59,252 nt of DNA, from assembly GCA_028715705.1 (NCBI GenBank), contig JAQURJ010000003.1:1-59252 (forward strand). The letters run 5' to 3'. Below, piece by piece: positions 25,025-33,170 of this stretch. The notes under the pieces are model-generated. The model was given only the letters and a program-made list of their open reading frames with translations, was not told the DNA's origin and did not search any database. The position numbers were made by a program, and so were the translations under genes. The stretch's first letter is position 1. Each line of letters begins with the position of its first letter. The DNA comes from Phycisphaerae bacterium. Its GTDB lineage: Bacteria > Planctomycetota > Phycisphaerae > Sedimentisphaerales > Anaerobacaceae.

Positions 25025-25053
25025 ATAGTAACAATTAAGTCGACTAAATCCAA
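25025..25053 (-). promoter_or_regulatory. Candidate accA promoter
   Basis: Minus strand: TTGGAT (25053-25048), 17-base spacer, TACTAT (25030-25025). A start near 25018 would give a leader of about 118 bases containing the hairpin above. It lies back to back with the tyrA promoter. Confidence 0.4.
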
Positions 25054-25061
25054 GAAAAAAA

Positions 25062-25090
25062 TTGACAATTGAGTCTTATTGAGATAGTTT
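25062..25090 (+). promoter_or_regulatory. Candidate promoter of tyrA-purL
   Basis: TTGACA (25062-25067), 17-base spacer, TAGTTT (25085-25090), with A-rich DNA just upstream. It lies about 43 bases before the TTG start codon of tyrA. Confidence 0.5.
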
Positions 25091-25133
25091 TTAACAGTGT
25101 CTTTTTTGGGTCATTTCTCATAAGGTCTTTGTT

Positions 25134-26009
25134 TTGAGAGAGTTAAAGCAAATAACGGTAATTGGTCTGGGATTGCTGGGCGGTTCGGTAGGGCTATCAG
25201 TTCTTCGGGCGTTCAGGGCTGTAAAACTCGTTGGTTACAGCCACCGCCCATCCACGCGGCAAAAGGCTCGTCAGTTGGCTGTGGCAAGCGAGATTTCAGA
25301 TTGTTTGCGGGAAAGTGTGGTGAATGCGGATATGGTTATCCTTGCGACGCCGATATCCACTTTCGAACAGATACTAACTGAAATATCTGATTGGCTGCCG
25401 AAAGGCTGTATAGTTACAGATGTCGGCTCGACTAAGGCGCTGCCGCATAAATGGGCACAGAAAATTCTACCAAAAGATGTTCATTATGTCGGCTCTCACC
25501 CTATAGCCGGCTCCGAGCAGAGGGGGGTCGAGTTCAGCCGCGATGACCTTTTTGAGGGGGCAAAATGTGTAGTGACAAATAACGCTAAGACGGATGTGGA
25601 AGCCAAAAAAAGAGTTTCAGATTTCTGGAAGCGGCTCGGCTGTTCGATGATAGAAATGTCACCTGCCGAACATGACAGGATATTCGCAAAGGTCAGCCAC
25701 CTTCCGCATCTGACAGCGGCATCCCTTATCAATGCCAACGATATTGAAACGCTCAAGTTCAGCGGCAGGGGGATGATAGATACTACGCGTATCGCCAGCG
25801 GGCCGGAGAATGTCTGGAGTGATATAGTGATGGCCAACTCGGCCAATCTGGCCAAAGGGATTGAAAAGATTATCAATGAACTTGAGCGGGTAAAGAGGGC
25901 GATTGAGAAAAAGGATAAAAAAAGCATTGAAGAATTTCTGGCAAAAGCGCGTATTAAGCGTGCGGCTATGATGAATTATAAAATTGAGAACAAGGAATTG
26001 GAATCGTGA
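25134..26009 (+). CDS. tyrA: Prephenate dehydrogenase
   Basis: Oxidative decarboxylation of prephenate to 4-hydroxyphenylpyruvate in tyrosine synthesis. 291 aa, TTG start. The NAD motif GLGLLGGSVGLSV is near 11-23; DVGSTK, GSHPIAGSEQRG and SHLPHLTAASL with active-site residues follow, ending in helical C-domain. No chorismate mutase or ACT domain is fused. It overlaps purL by 4 bp (GTGA), so amino-acid and purine synthesis genes are co-transcribed here. Confidence 0.9.
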   Translation: MRELKQITVIGLGLLGGSVGLSVLRAFRAVKLVGYSHRPSTRQKARQLAVASEISDCLRESVVNADMVILATPISTFEQILTEISDWLPKGCIVTDVGSTKALPHKWAQKILPKDVHYVGSHPIAGSEQRGVEFSRDDLFEGAKCVVTNNAKTDVEAKKRVSDFWKRLGCSMIEMSPAEHDRIFAKVSHLPHLTAASLINANDIETLKFSGRGMIDTTRIASGPENVWSDIVMANSANLAKGIEKIINELERVKRAIEKKDKKSIEEFLAKARIKRAAMMNYKIENKELES

Positions 26010-28882
26010 AGCAGTGGCGCATAGAGGTTTTTGAAGCTGAAAATACGCGGGATGTCGAAGGGGAAAAGGTTTTTGAAGAAATACGCGAGCTTGGCATAGA
26101 TAGTGTCGAAGCGGTGCAATTTGCCAGGGTATATTTGATCGAAGCTGATTTCGACGAAGCGTTTGCTCGCAGGATAGCTTCGCAGCTTCTGGCAGATCCT
26201 GTCTGTGAGCAGTTTGCCATCGGTAAAGTCAGACCCGCCGCTGGGCCTGCGAAAACAACAACTATCGAAGTTCATCTTAAAAGCGGGGTGACAGATCCTG
26301 TTGCCGAGTCAGTGACAGCCGCTATCGCGGATATGGGCAGGCAGGCCGAGCATGTGCGGACAGCCAGAAAATACGCTCTTGCCGGAAATGTTACACAAAA
26401 CCAAATCGAAACCATCAGCAAGAAGATACTGGCCAACGACTGCATAGAAGATTGTGTAGTCGGCGACGAAGCCGAACCGCCAAGTCCGCATCTAAAGCCT
26501 TATGAATTCAAGTTGACACACTGGCCGATAAGGGAACGCAGCGATGACCAGCTTTTAGCGTTGAGTAAAGAAAAAGATATGTTCCTCGATCTTGTAGAGA
26601 TGAAGACCATACAAAATTATTTCCGCGAACTCGGACGTGAACCGACCGATCTTGAACTGGAAACTATAGCGCAGACCTGGAGCGAGCATTGCGTTCACAA
26701 AACACTCAAAAGTTCTGTCGATATGGAAATGGATGGACAGACTATTCATTTTGATAACCTGCTCAAGGAAACGGTTTTTGGCGCAACAAGCAAACTCAAT
26801 AAAGACTGGTGCATTTCGGTATTTAGTGACAATGCAGGTGTTGTCGAGTTCGATGAAAAATCCGCGGTTTGCTTTAAGGTTGAAACGCATAACCATCCAT
26901 CGGCTCTTGATCCCTATGGCGGGGCGGCGACCGGCATCGGCGGAGTTATTCGCGACCCGATGGGGACAGGTATGGGCGCAAAACCTATTGCCAATACCGA
27001 TATATTTTGTTTTGCCGAGCCGAATACCAAACCAGAAGATATTCCCGCGGGCGTACTTCATCCTCGCAGGATTATGAAAGGTGTTGTTGCCGGTGTCCGT
27101 GATTACGGAAACAGGATGGGCATACCGACGGTCAACGGGGCGATATATTTCGATAGGGATTATCTGGCGAATCCTTTGGTATTCTGCGGCAATTTGGGCC
27201 TGATGGATAAGGATAAGTGCTTCAAACATCAGCAGACAGGCAATCTTGTGATGGTTATCGGCGGCAGAACCGGACGCGATGGCATACACGGCGCTACTTT
27301 TTCCAGCGGCGAGATGACCCATGAGCACGAGACCATATTTTCACACGCCGTCCAGATTGGAAACGCCATCACTGAAAAGAAGATGCTTGACGTTCTTTTG
27401 CAGGCGCGTGACGCGGAGCTGTACGAGGCTATCACCGATTGCGGAGCGGGGGGGCTTAGCAGCGCAGTCGGTGAGATGGGCGAAAAGCTTGGCGCAGAAG
27501 TTGACCTTGAAAAAATACCGCTCAAATACGCAGGTCTGAGTTATACCGAAGTTTGGATAAGCGAAGCGCAGGAGCGGATGGTAATATCGGTCAAATCGGA
27601 AAACCTTGAAGCAATACAGAAAATTTTCGATAGCGAGAATGTTCAGGCGACGGTTATCGGCAGATTCACCGGCGATAAAAAGCTGCGGCTCAAATACAAC
27701 GGACAGCAGGTTGCTGAACTTGATATGGAATTTCTCCATGATGGCGTGCCGAAGTATTCGCGTAAAGCCGTTTGGCGTAAAGAATCGCTGCCTGAACCGT
27801 CGCTGCCGAAAAAGGATAACTATAACGATTGTCTGCTGGCTATACTCGGCAGTTTCAATGTCGCCAGTAAGGAATGGGTCATTCGCCAGTATGACCACGA
27901 AGTGCAGGGCAGCTCAGTTCTAAAGCCTCTTGCTGGAATTACGAACGATGGGCCCGGTGACGCTGCTGTGATTAAACCAAAATATGACAGTGACAAGGGC
28001 GTCGCTCTTAGTTGCGGGATGAATCCCTTGTATGGTCGCATAGATCCGTACTGGATGGCCGCCAGCGGGATAGACGAAGCGATACGAAACCTTATCTGCG
28101 TCGGAGGCAGGATTGACAGGATTGCTTTGCTGGATAATTTCTGCTGGGGCAATTGCACACGTCCGGAGACGCTGGGGACGCTGGTTCGCGCCGCACAGGC
28201 CTGTTATGATGCCGCTCTTGCGTATGGTGCTCCGTTTGTTTCCGGCAAAGATTCATTGAATAATGAGTTCAAGCGTGAGGATGGTACACGGATAGCGATA
28301 CCGGCGACTCTGCTGATAAGCGCGATGTCGCTGGTCGATGATATCAATAAATGTGTCACTATGGATCTAAAAAGAGAAGGCAATATATTGTTTATTGTTG
28401 GCATTACCAAAAATGAGCTTGGCGGTTCTCATTATTACAAGATAAACGGCCAGCTTGGCGCCAATGTCCCGCAGGTTGATTTAAAGATGGCGCCGAAGAT
28501 AGCGGCTAAAACAGCCGAAGCGATTTCTAAGGAACTGGTGGTAAGTTGTCACGATTGCAGCGAGGGCGGCCTGGCTGTTGCTCTTGCGGAAATGGCGTTC
28601 GCCGGTCAATTGGGCGTGAAAGCCGATTTGAAGGGCTTGCCGGCACAAAATGGTTTGACAGCGGATGCAATGCTGTTTAGCGAATCCAACAGCCGCTATA
28701 TTGTCGAGGTCGAGCCGGATAAATTTGATGCCTTTGCTCGCCTGATGATGAATCTGCCGTTCGGACAGATAGGAAAAGTTACCGCTGACAATAGGCTCGT
28801 TATAGAAGAATCAGGCAAAGAAGTTGTCAACGCTGATATAGTGACATTAAAACAGGCGTGGCAAAAACCGCTGGCGTGGTAG
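26006..28882 (+). CDS. purL: Phosphoribosylformylglycinamidine synthase, PurS-PurS-PurL fusion
   Basis: Converts FGAR to FGAM with ammonia from PurQ in purine synthesis. 958 aa, GTG start. Two N-terminal stretches (about residues 1-75, KQWRIEVFEAENTRDVEGEK; and 85-155, TTIEVHLKSGVTDPV) each resemble PurS, which bridges PurL and PurQ in the three-subunit enzyme. The PurL body has TIAQTWSEHCVHKT, KVETHNHPSALDPYGGAATG, CGAGGLSSAVGEMG and SGKDSLNN. It lacks the glutaminase domain of the large proteobacterial enzyme; purQ follows separately. It is intermediate between the small and large FGAM synthases. Confidence 0.93.
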   Translation: MKQWRIEVFEAENTRDVEGEKVFEEIRELGIDSVEAVQFARVYLIEADFDEAFARRIASQLLADPVCEQFAIGKVRPAAGPAKTTTIEVHLKSGVTDPVAESVTAAIADMGRQAEHVRTARKYALAGNVTQNQIETISKKILANDCIEDCVVGDEAEPPSPHLKPYEFKLTHWPIRERSDDQLLALSKEKDMFLDLVEMKTIQNYFRELGREPTDLELETIAQTWSEHCVHKTLKSSVDMEMDGQTIHFDNLLKETVFGATSKLNKDWCISVFSDNAGVVEFDEKSAVCFKVETHNHPSALDPYGGAATGIGGVIRDPMGTGMGAKPIANTDIFCFAEPNTKPEDIPAGVLHPRRIMKGVVAGVRDYGNRMGIPTVNGAIYFDRDYLANPLVFCGNLGLMDKDKCFKHQQTGNLVMVIGGRTGRDGIHGATFSSGEMTHEHETIFSHAVQIGNAITEKKMLDVLLQARDAELYEAITDCGAGGLSSAVGEMGEKLGAEVDLEKIPLKYAGLSYTEVWISEAQERMVISVKSENLEAIQKIFDSENVQATVIGRFTGDKKLRLKYNGQQVAELDMEFLHDGVPKYSRKAVWRKESLPEPSLPKKDNYNDCLLAILGSFNVASKEWVIRQYDHEVQGSSVLKPLAGITNDGPGDAAVIKPKYDSDKGVALSCGMNPLYGRIDPYWMAASGIDEAIRNLICVGGRIDRIALLDNFCWGNCTRPETLGTLVRAAQACYDAALAYGAPFVSGKDSLNNEFKREDGTRIAIPATLLISAMSLVDDINKCVTMDLKREGNILFIVGITKNELGGSHYYKINGQLGANVPQVDLKMAPKIAAKTAEAISKELVVSCHDCSEGGLAVALAEMAFAGQLGVKADLKGLPAQNGLTADAMLFSESNSRYIVEVEPDKFDAFARLMMNLPFGQIGKVTADNRLVIEESGKEVVNADIVTLKQAWQKPLAW

Positions 28883-28928
28883 TTTTGAGTTCTAAGTTTT
28901 GAGTTTTGAGTTAGGAATTAACGGATAA

Positions 28929-29717
28929 ATGGAAAAAGTTAAAGCTTTGGTATTGCGTGCGGCTGGGATAAATTGTGATCTGGAAACCGAACATGCGTTA
29001 AAATTGGCCGGGGCCGAGGCTGATCGTATTCACATAAACAGAATGATAGAAAATCCGCAGCTTCTTAATGAGTACTCTATCATGGTTTTTCCCGGCGGAT
29101 TTAGCTACGGCGATGACGTCGCCGCAGGACGCATACTTGCCAATCAGATAAAGCATCACCTTGCCGATGGCGTTAGAAAATTTATTGATGACGGTAAACT
29201 TGTCCTTGGTATATGCAACGGTTTTCAGGTGCTGGTAAAAGCCGGTATCCTGCCGAATATGGATAATGGTTTCAGTCATGATGCGGTGACTATTACGTAT
29301 AATGACAGCGGCAAATTCGAAGATAGGTGGGTTTACCTTGAGCCTGTCTCGGACAGATGTGTGTTTCTCGATCGAGGCCGCAGAATTTATCTGCCCATCG
29401 CACACGGCGAAGGTAAGATAGTGACAAAAGATAGCGGTACACTTGATAGAATAAAAAATGACGCCTTTATCGCGTTCCGCTATGTCGATGAGAATGGCAA
29501 TGAGGGTGGTTTCCCGATTAACCCCAATGGTTCGACCGATTCGATAGCCGGACTTACAGATACCACCGGCAGAGTCTTGGGATTAATGCCGCACCCGGAG
29601 CGTTTTGTCAGAAAGACCCAGCACCCACACTGGACACGGATAAAGGATAAGCTCGACGGTGGTGACGGAATGAGCATATTCACCAACGCCGTAAAATACA
29701 TAAAAGAAAACCTCTAA
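28929..29717 (+). CDS. purQ: Phosphoribosylformylglycinamidine synthase glutaminase subunit
   Basis: A class I glutamine amidotransferase supplying ammonia to PurL. 262 aa, longer than the usual ~225 owing to insertions. The nucleophile elbow GICNGFQVLVKAG is near 96-108, FPGGFSYGDDVAAGRILANQ precedes it, and the His-Glu pair is in MPHPERF near 222. It starts 46 bp after purL; the gap contains TTTTGAGTT-rich low-complexity repeats. A minus-strand terminator lies downstream. Confidence 0.95.
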   Translation: MEKVKALVLRAAGINCDLETEHALKLAGAEADRIHINRMIENPQLLNEYSIMVFPGGFSYGDDVAAGRILANQIKHHLADGVRKFIDDGKLVLGICNGFQVLVKAGILPNMDNGFSHDAVTITYNDSGKFEDRWVYLEPVSDRCVFLDRGRRIYLPIAHGEGKIVTKDSGTLDRIKNDAFIAFRYVDENGNEGGFPINPNGSTDSIAGLTDTTGRVLGLMPHPERFVRKTQHPHWTRIKDKLDGGDGMSIFTNAVKYIKENL

Positions 29718-29755
29718 AATACTGTTAAAGCAGCAGTGTTCGATTTAAAAAAATT

Positions 29756-29785
29756 GCGGCTGACAGGTGCGGGCCTGTCAGCCGC
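29756..29785 (-). terminator. Intrinsic terminator of the PilZ gene
   Basis: GCGGCTGACAGG-TGCGGG-CCTGTCAGCCGC, a 12-bp perfect stem. On the minus strand it is followed by AATTTTTTTAAATCG, so it ends the PilZ gene transcript. The plus side after purQ has no T run, but the hairpin could also slow purQ transcription. Confidence 0.8.
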
Positions 29786-29833
29786 GAGTCTATAAAACCA
29801 CTATAGAAGAAGAAAGGAGATTGCGTTATTTAC

Positions 29834-30148
29834 TTATTCAAAATGTACGGCTAAGCCTATTTTGGCGTCTTGTAGCATATTTCGGCGTTCTACGCGTACA
29901 ACTTTACCGCATTTTATCCTTGCATAGCTGCCTTTTTTTTGGGCTAAGACGTTTGAGCGGGGGAAATTGATCTCCACGATATTCCCTTCGCTAAAGGGGG
30001 CAACAGCTGGGATATTGACATAAACGCCTGTTTCACTTATATTTGCGCTGTATCCATTGTAGAATTTTCCAGCCTGAGGATGCCAGATGCTGACCGGCCA
30101 GGTTAAGTTAGTTCGTGTTTTGCCGCGATTCTCAACCAATGTTTCCAT
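29834..30148 (-). CDS. PilZ-domain protein (cyclic-di-GMP binding)
   Basis: 104 aa, a single PilZ domain with no fused output. The cyclic-di-GMP motifs are RGKTR near 8-12 (RxxxR) and NISETG near 38-43 (NxSxxG). It probably senses cyclic-di-GMP and acts on another protein; motility or surface polysaccharide are common targets. It stands alone with its own terminator. GAGAG precedes the start. Confidence 0.85.
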   Translation of the reverse strand: METLVENRGKTRTNLTWPVSIWHPQAGKFYNGYSANISETGVYVNIPAVAPFSEGNIVEINFPRSNVLAQKKGSYARIKCGKVVRVERRNMLQDAKIGLAVHFE

Positions 30149-30307
30149 ACAATTCTCTCCTAAACAATCCGTTATCTTAAGTTATCTATCGGCGATGTTA
30201 ATATAGGTAGTTTAGAGTATTTTTTAAAAAATGAATTTTTCTGGAAAGATTTAATTTTTAGTGAAGAAAAAGGGTGTTTTTATAGGGTCAAGTCCACGGA
30301 TTGGTAA

Positions 30308-30976
30308 TTAGTTTTTACTTCCCGTCTTCAATACGGCAGGATTTTTGCGTTGCAGCCACTGCGGCAATTGTTCTAATGTCACGTTTTTCCACAATCCGCA
30401 ACCATTGTTTCGAGCTGCCTTCTCGATCTGGGCGTACTGGTTGTAAAAGCTATGTTTGAATCTCGAATCCGCATAGCCGTATCCCTGCCGGATAAGTTCC
30501 TCGTCCAGTATATCGCCGTTTTCCAGTTCCACATAAGCCAGCAGCCGTCCATATTTATCCCGCGTTCGGCTGATTTTATCAAGATGCACCGTCACTTTCC
30601 TGTCCATCGCCAAACTTGCGGCAAAACCGCTGGCCTCCTGACCATAATACATCGGCCCTGTGCGAGAGTTTTTTGTTTCAGGGGTATCAACGCCCAAAAG
30701 CCGTATCCGTGTATGATCGTATTTGCCATCCGGAACATCAATATCCAAAGTGTCACCATCGACCACATTTGTCACCGTGAATACCTTGCCGTCGTACTTC
30801 GCTTCATCTAACTCCCGCTGGTCGCCTGTTGTTGCGGCAGGGGGGCTATGTATTTGACGTGGGGGGCTTAGTCGATCAATCAGTGCCAGCAAAACAAAAA
30901 TCAGCAGGCAAACAGTGAAAATCGTGTTTCGCATTCGCCGGCTGACTGTTGAAAATTTCTTCCTGCGCCGTTTCAT
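30308..30976 (-). CDS. Membrane-anchored thermonuclease-family (SNase) protein
   Basis: 222 aa. N-terminal basic stretch and a membrane helix (NTIFTVCLLIFVLLALIDRL, about residues 17-36) suggest anchoring with the nuclease outside the membrane. The SNase domain (about 65-215) has VVDGDTLDIDVPDG and RIRLLGVDTPETK, then GRLLAYVELENGDILDEELIRQ, where the catalytic Arg/Asp/Glu residues fall. Known members cut DNA/RNA with calcium. It is downstream of lysC on the same strand, with a 52-bp gap. Confidence 0.85.
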   Translation of the reverse strand: MKRRRKKFSTVSRRMRNTIFTVCLLIFVLLALIDRLSPPRQIHSPPAATTGDQRELDEAKYDGKVFTVTNVVDGDTLDIDVPDGKYDHTRIRLLGVDTPETKNSRTGPMYYGQEASGFAASLAMDRKVTVHLDKISRTRDKYGRLLAYVELENGDILDEELIRQGYGYADSRFKHSFYNQYAQIEKAARNNGCGLWKNVTLEQLPQWLQRKNPAVLKTGSKN

Positions 30977-31028
30977 TTCCGCATTTTTACATTTTTATTT
31001 TTTATTTTTGCTTTTCAAAATGACAAGA

Positions 31029-32264
31029 TCATTTTGAGCGGTTCTCTGCGAGCTTATCCAATTCAAAAGCATCACACACTGCTGTCAGAGCTTTTTCCGC
31101 TTGGTCTTCGTCAACGATACAGCTTATACGTATTTCGCTCGTCGTGATCGAATCGATATTGACTTTGGCTTTGGCCAGCGCACTGAACATCCTGTCCGCT
31201 ACGCCGTAATGCGTCCGCATACCCACCCCGACTACCGACACTTCCGCTATATCCTCACGGACAAACAGGCTGTCGAACTTCACCTCGCCCTTTATATCTT
31301 CGATAGCTTCCTTCGCCGGCTCGATATCGCTGGCAGCCGTAGTAAAGGAAAGGTTCGCCTTCTCCTTGCTCACTTCGGTCTGGATAATATCGTTGACCAC
31401 AACTTTCGCTTTGGCAAGATGGGTGAATATCTTTGCCGCGTTCCCCGGTGAATTTTCAACACCGATCAACGCAAATTTCGCCATATCTTTTTGTATCGTC
31501 GCACCGCTTACTACAACACCTTCCATTTGAGGTACCTCGTGAGTTATTAAAGTTCCTTCTGATTCATCGCCGCTGCTGCGGACGTGGATTACCACATTAT
31601 ATTTCTTGCCGAACTCGATACTGCGGCCGTGCATCACCCCGGCTCCGAGGCTTGCAAGCTCAAGCATCTCGTCATAGCTTATCTGCTTCATCTTAACCGC
31701 TTTTTTGTAAATCCGTGGGTCGGTTGTGTAAATACCATCAACATCGGTATATATCTCGCACTCCTTCGCACCCAGCGCTGCCGCTAACGCCACCGCGCTC
31801 GTATCCGAACCGCCTCGCCCCAATGTCGTGATATTGTCGTTCTCATCCACCCCTTGAAAACCAGCCACCAGCACTATTCGCCCAGCCGCAAGCTCCTTCT
31901 CGATTCGTTCGGCCCCGATACTGAGTATTCGCGCCTTGGTATGCACGCTGTCGGTTATCATCTTTATTTGCGAGCCGGTAAAACTGATTGCCTTATGCCC
32001 CATCGCCTCAAGAGCCATCGCGAAAAGCGACACCGTCTGCTGCTCGCCGGTGCTTAGAAGCTGGTCCATCTCCCGTTTTGGCGGATTCGGGTTAAGCTCC
32101 ATCGCGTCCGCGATAAGCTGGTCGGTCTGTTTGCCGCGAGCCGAAGCCACTACTACAACGCTGTTACCAGCCTGTTTGGCCTTGATTGCACGCGCAGCAG
32201 CCTTGCGAATCTTTTCTGCGTTAGCTACCGACGTACCCCCGAATTTCTGTACTACTATCGCCAT
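31029..32264 (-). CDS. lysC: Aspartokinase
   Basis: Phosphorylates aspartate, the first committed step to lysine, threonine and methionine. 411 aa, monofunctional, with two C-terminal ACT domains (about 265-400) for feedback control. Motifs KFGGTSVANAEKI at 7-19, TDQLIADAMEL, and LGRGGSDTSAVALAAALGA near 148. It is the downstream member of a minus-strand aspartate-family cluster (hom, apgM, greA, lysC). A 200-bp repeat-rich gap separates it from greA, so it may have its own promoter. Confidence 0.95.
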   Translation of the reverse strand: MAIVVQKFGGTSVANAEKIRKAAARAIKAKQAGNSVVVVASARGKQTDQLIADAMELNPNPPKREMDQLLSTGEQQTVSLFAMALEAMGHKAISFTGSQIKMITDSVHTKARILSIGAERIEKELAAGRIVLVAGFQGVDENDNITTLGRGGSDTSAVALAAALGAKECEIYTDVDGIYTTDPRIYKKAVKMKQISYDEMLELASLGAGVMHGRSIEFGKKYNVVIHVRSSGDESEGTLITHEVPQMEGVVVSGATIQKDMAKFALIGVENSPGNAAKIFTHLAKAKVVVNDIIQTEVSKEKANLSFTTAASDIEPAKEAIEDIKGEVKFDSLFVREDIAEVSVVGVGMRTHYGVADRMFSALAKAKVNIDSITTSEIRISCIVDEDQAEKALTAVCDAFELDKLAENRSK

Positions 32265-32366
32265 ATATATCCTGTGTCCTGTAAAATTACAAACCGGGGT
32301 ACTCTAACGGATTTTAGATGTTTCGTCAACTGGTGACTGTAAATTTTGCACAACTGTTTACAACGA

Positions 32367-32432
32367 CTTTGTCGTTCCGAACGTATGTGAGGAATCCGCT
32401 AAAACAGGTGCGGCAAAGCCGCTTCCGCAGTT
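32367..32432. repeat. Intergenic repeat upstream of lysC
   Basis: GTCGTTCCGAACGTATGTGA then GGAATCCGC, followed by a GCGGCAAAGCCGC hairpin. It resembles widespread palindromic gene-end repeats and lies between greA and lysC. Confidence 0.45.
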
Positions 32433-32462
32433 TTACGCTTTTCACTCTCCGCTTTGCACTTT

Positions 32463-32945
32463 CTACTGAATTTCCGACTTCGCAATGTCAATTACTTCAT
32501 AAAGAAATTCGCCGCGAGGGCTCTTTCCTGACGCCTTATCTCCCAGCGACAGACCATGAACAGCATCGCCTACCGGTGAGTGAATTGAAATACTTCCTTC
32601 GTCAATATCGGCGTCATGAGGCCCCAGCAATTGATAGGTCACCTTCTCCTGAGTATTCATATCCAGTAAAGTTACTACAGTGCCGAATACAGCTCGATCA
32701 CATTGAACTTTTGTGCAGTCAACTTTTTCCGACCGGTTTATTTTCGTCCTCAATTCACCCATGCGCCCTGTGAGATAGCCTAACTGCTGGCGTCCGTAAA
32801 TAAACTCGCCGTTTTCCTTCAGGTCGCCCTGTTCGCGGGCTTCCTCAACCCTTACCCTCACCGCAGCCGCTTCCTTTTGCAGCTCGCTCAGCTCCTCATG
32901 GAGTTTATTGAAACCGGTTATTGATATTGGCACAAGATTTAACAT
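32463..32945 (-). CDS. greA: Transcription elongation factor GreA/GreB family
   Basis: Stimulates transcript cleavage in stalled RNA polymerase. I start it at 32945 (MLNLVPISITGFNKL), giving 160 aa, the normal length; the open frame continues 108 bp upstream but only through repeat sequence (CARNDK etc.). The N-terminal coiled coil has ELSELQKEAAAVRVR then AREQGDLKENGEFIYGRQQ, the acidic tip being in GDLKENGEF. C-terminal FKBP-like domain: ISIHSPVGDAV, GKSPRGEF. GGAG lies 13 bases upstream. The gene is part of the hom-apgM-greA-lysC group. Confidence 0.9.
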   Translation of the reverse strand: MLNLVPISITGFNKLHEELSELQKEAAAVRVRVEEAREQGDLKENGEFIYGRQQLGYLTGRMGELRTKINRSEKVDCTKVQCDRAVFGTVVTLLDMNTQEKVTYQLLGPHDADIDEGSISIHSPVGDAVHGLSLGDKASGKSPRGEFLYEVIDIAKSEIQ

Positions 32946-32987
32946 CCGGATATATCTCCATCTAAATAAACTATTGCTGCCATATAC

Positions 32988-33012
32988 TTTATCATTGCGA
33001 GCACAGCGAAGC
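32988..33012. repeat. Short intergenic repeat (GCGAGCxxAGCGAAGCAATC type)
   Basis: ATTGCGAGCACAGCGAAGCA followed by ATCTC. A well-known type of short interspersed element in bacterial genomes, found here in the leader of greA; spurious upstream reading frame through it explains the over-long greA frame. Confidence 0.45.
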
Positions 33013-33109
33013 AATCTCTTTCCGACAACAAGTAACCAGCAGCGAGAAACCAAAAACTTTTACTCTTTACCTTTTAATTTTTGCTATTTACCTTTTAACT
33101 TATAAATGT

Positions 33110-33170
33110 AATCTGCGTTTATTCTCCGGCTGTTTGAATCCGCGTTAATCTGTGAAAATCCGTGGTTAAG
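33110..33170 (+). repeat. Interspersed AATCxGTG-type repeat, copy 5 (longest)
   Basis: TAATCTGCGTTTATTCTCCG, then CCGCGTTAATCTGTGAAAAT and CCGTGGTTAA. It abuts the stop codon of apgM (33171). Three internal sub-repeats are visible, suggesting the family is itself a tandem of ~12-base units. Confidence 0.55.

Noticed and set aside
28883-28928. TTTTGAGTT-rich stretch between purL and purQ considered as a regulatory element
   Set aside because: Low-complexity sequence similar to tracts seen elsewhere (e.g. near 34380); no dyad or conserved site.
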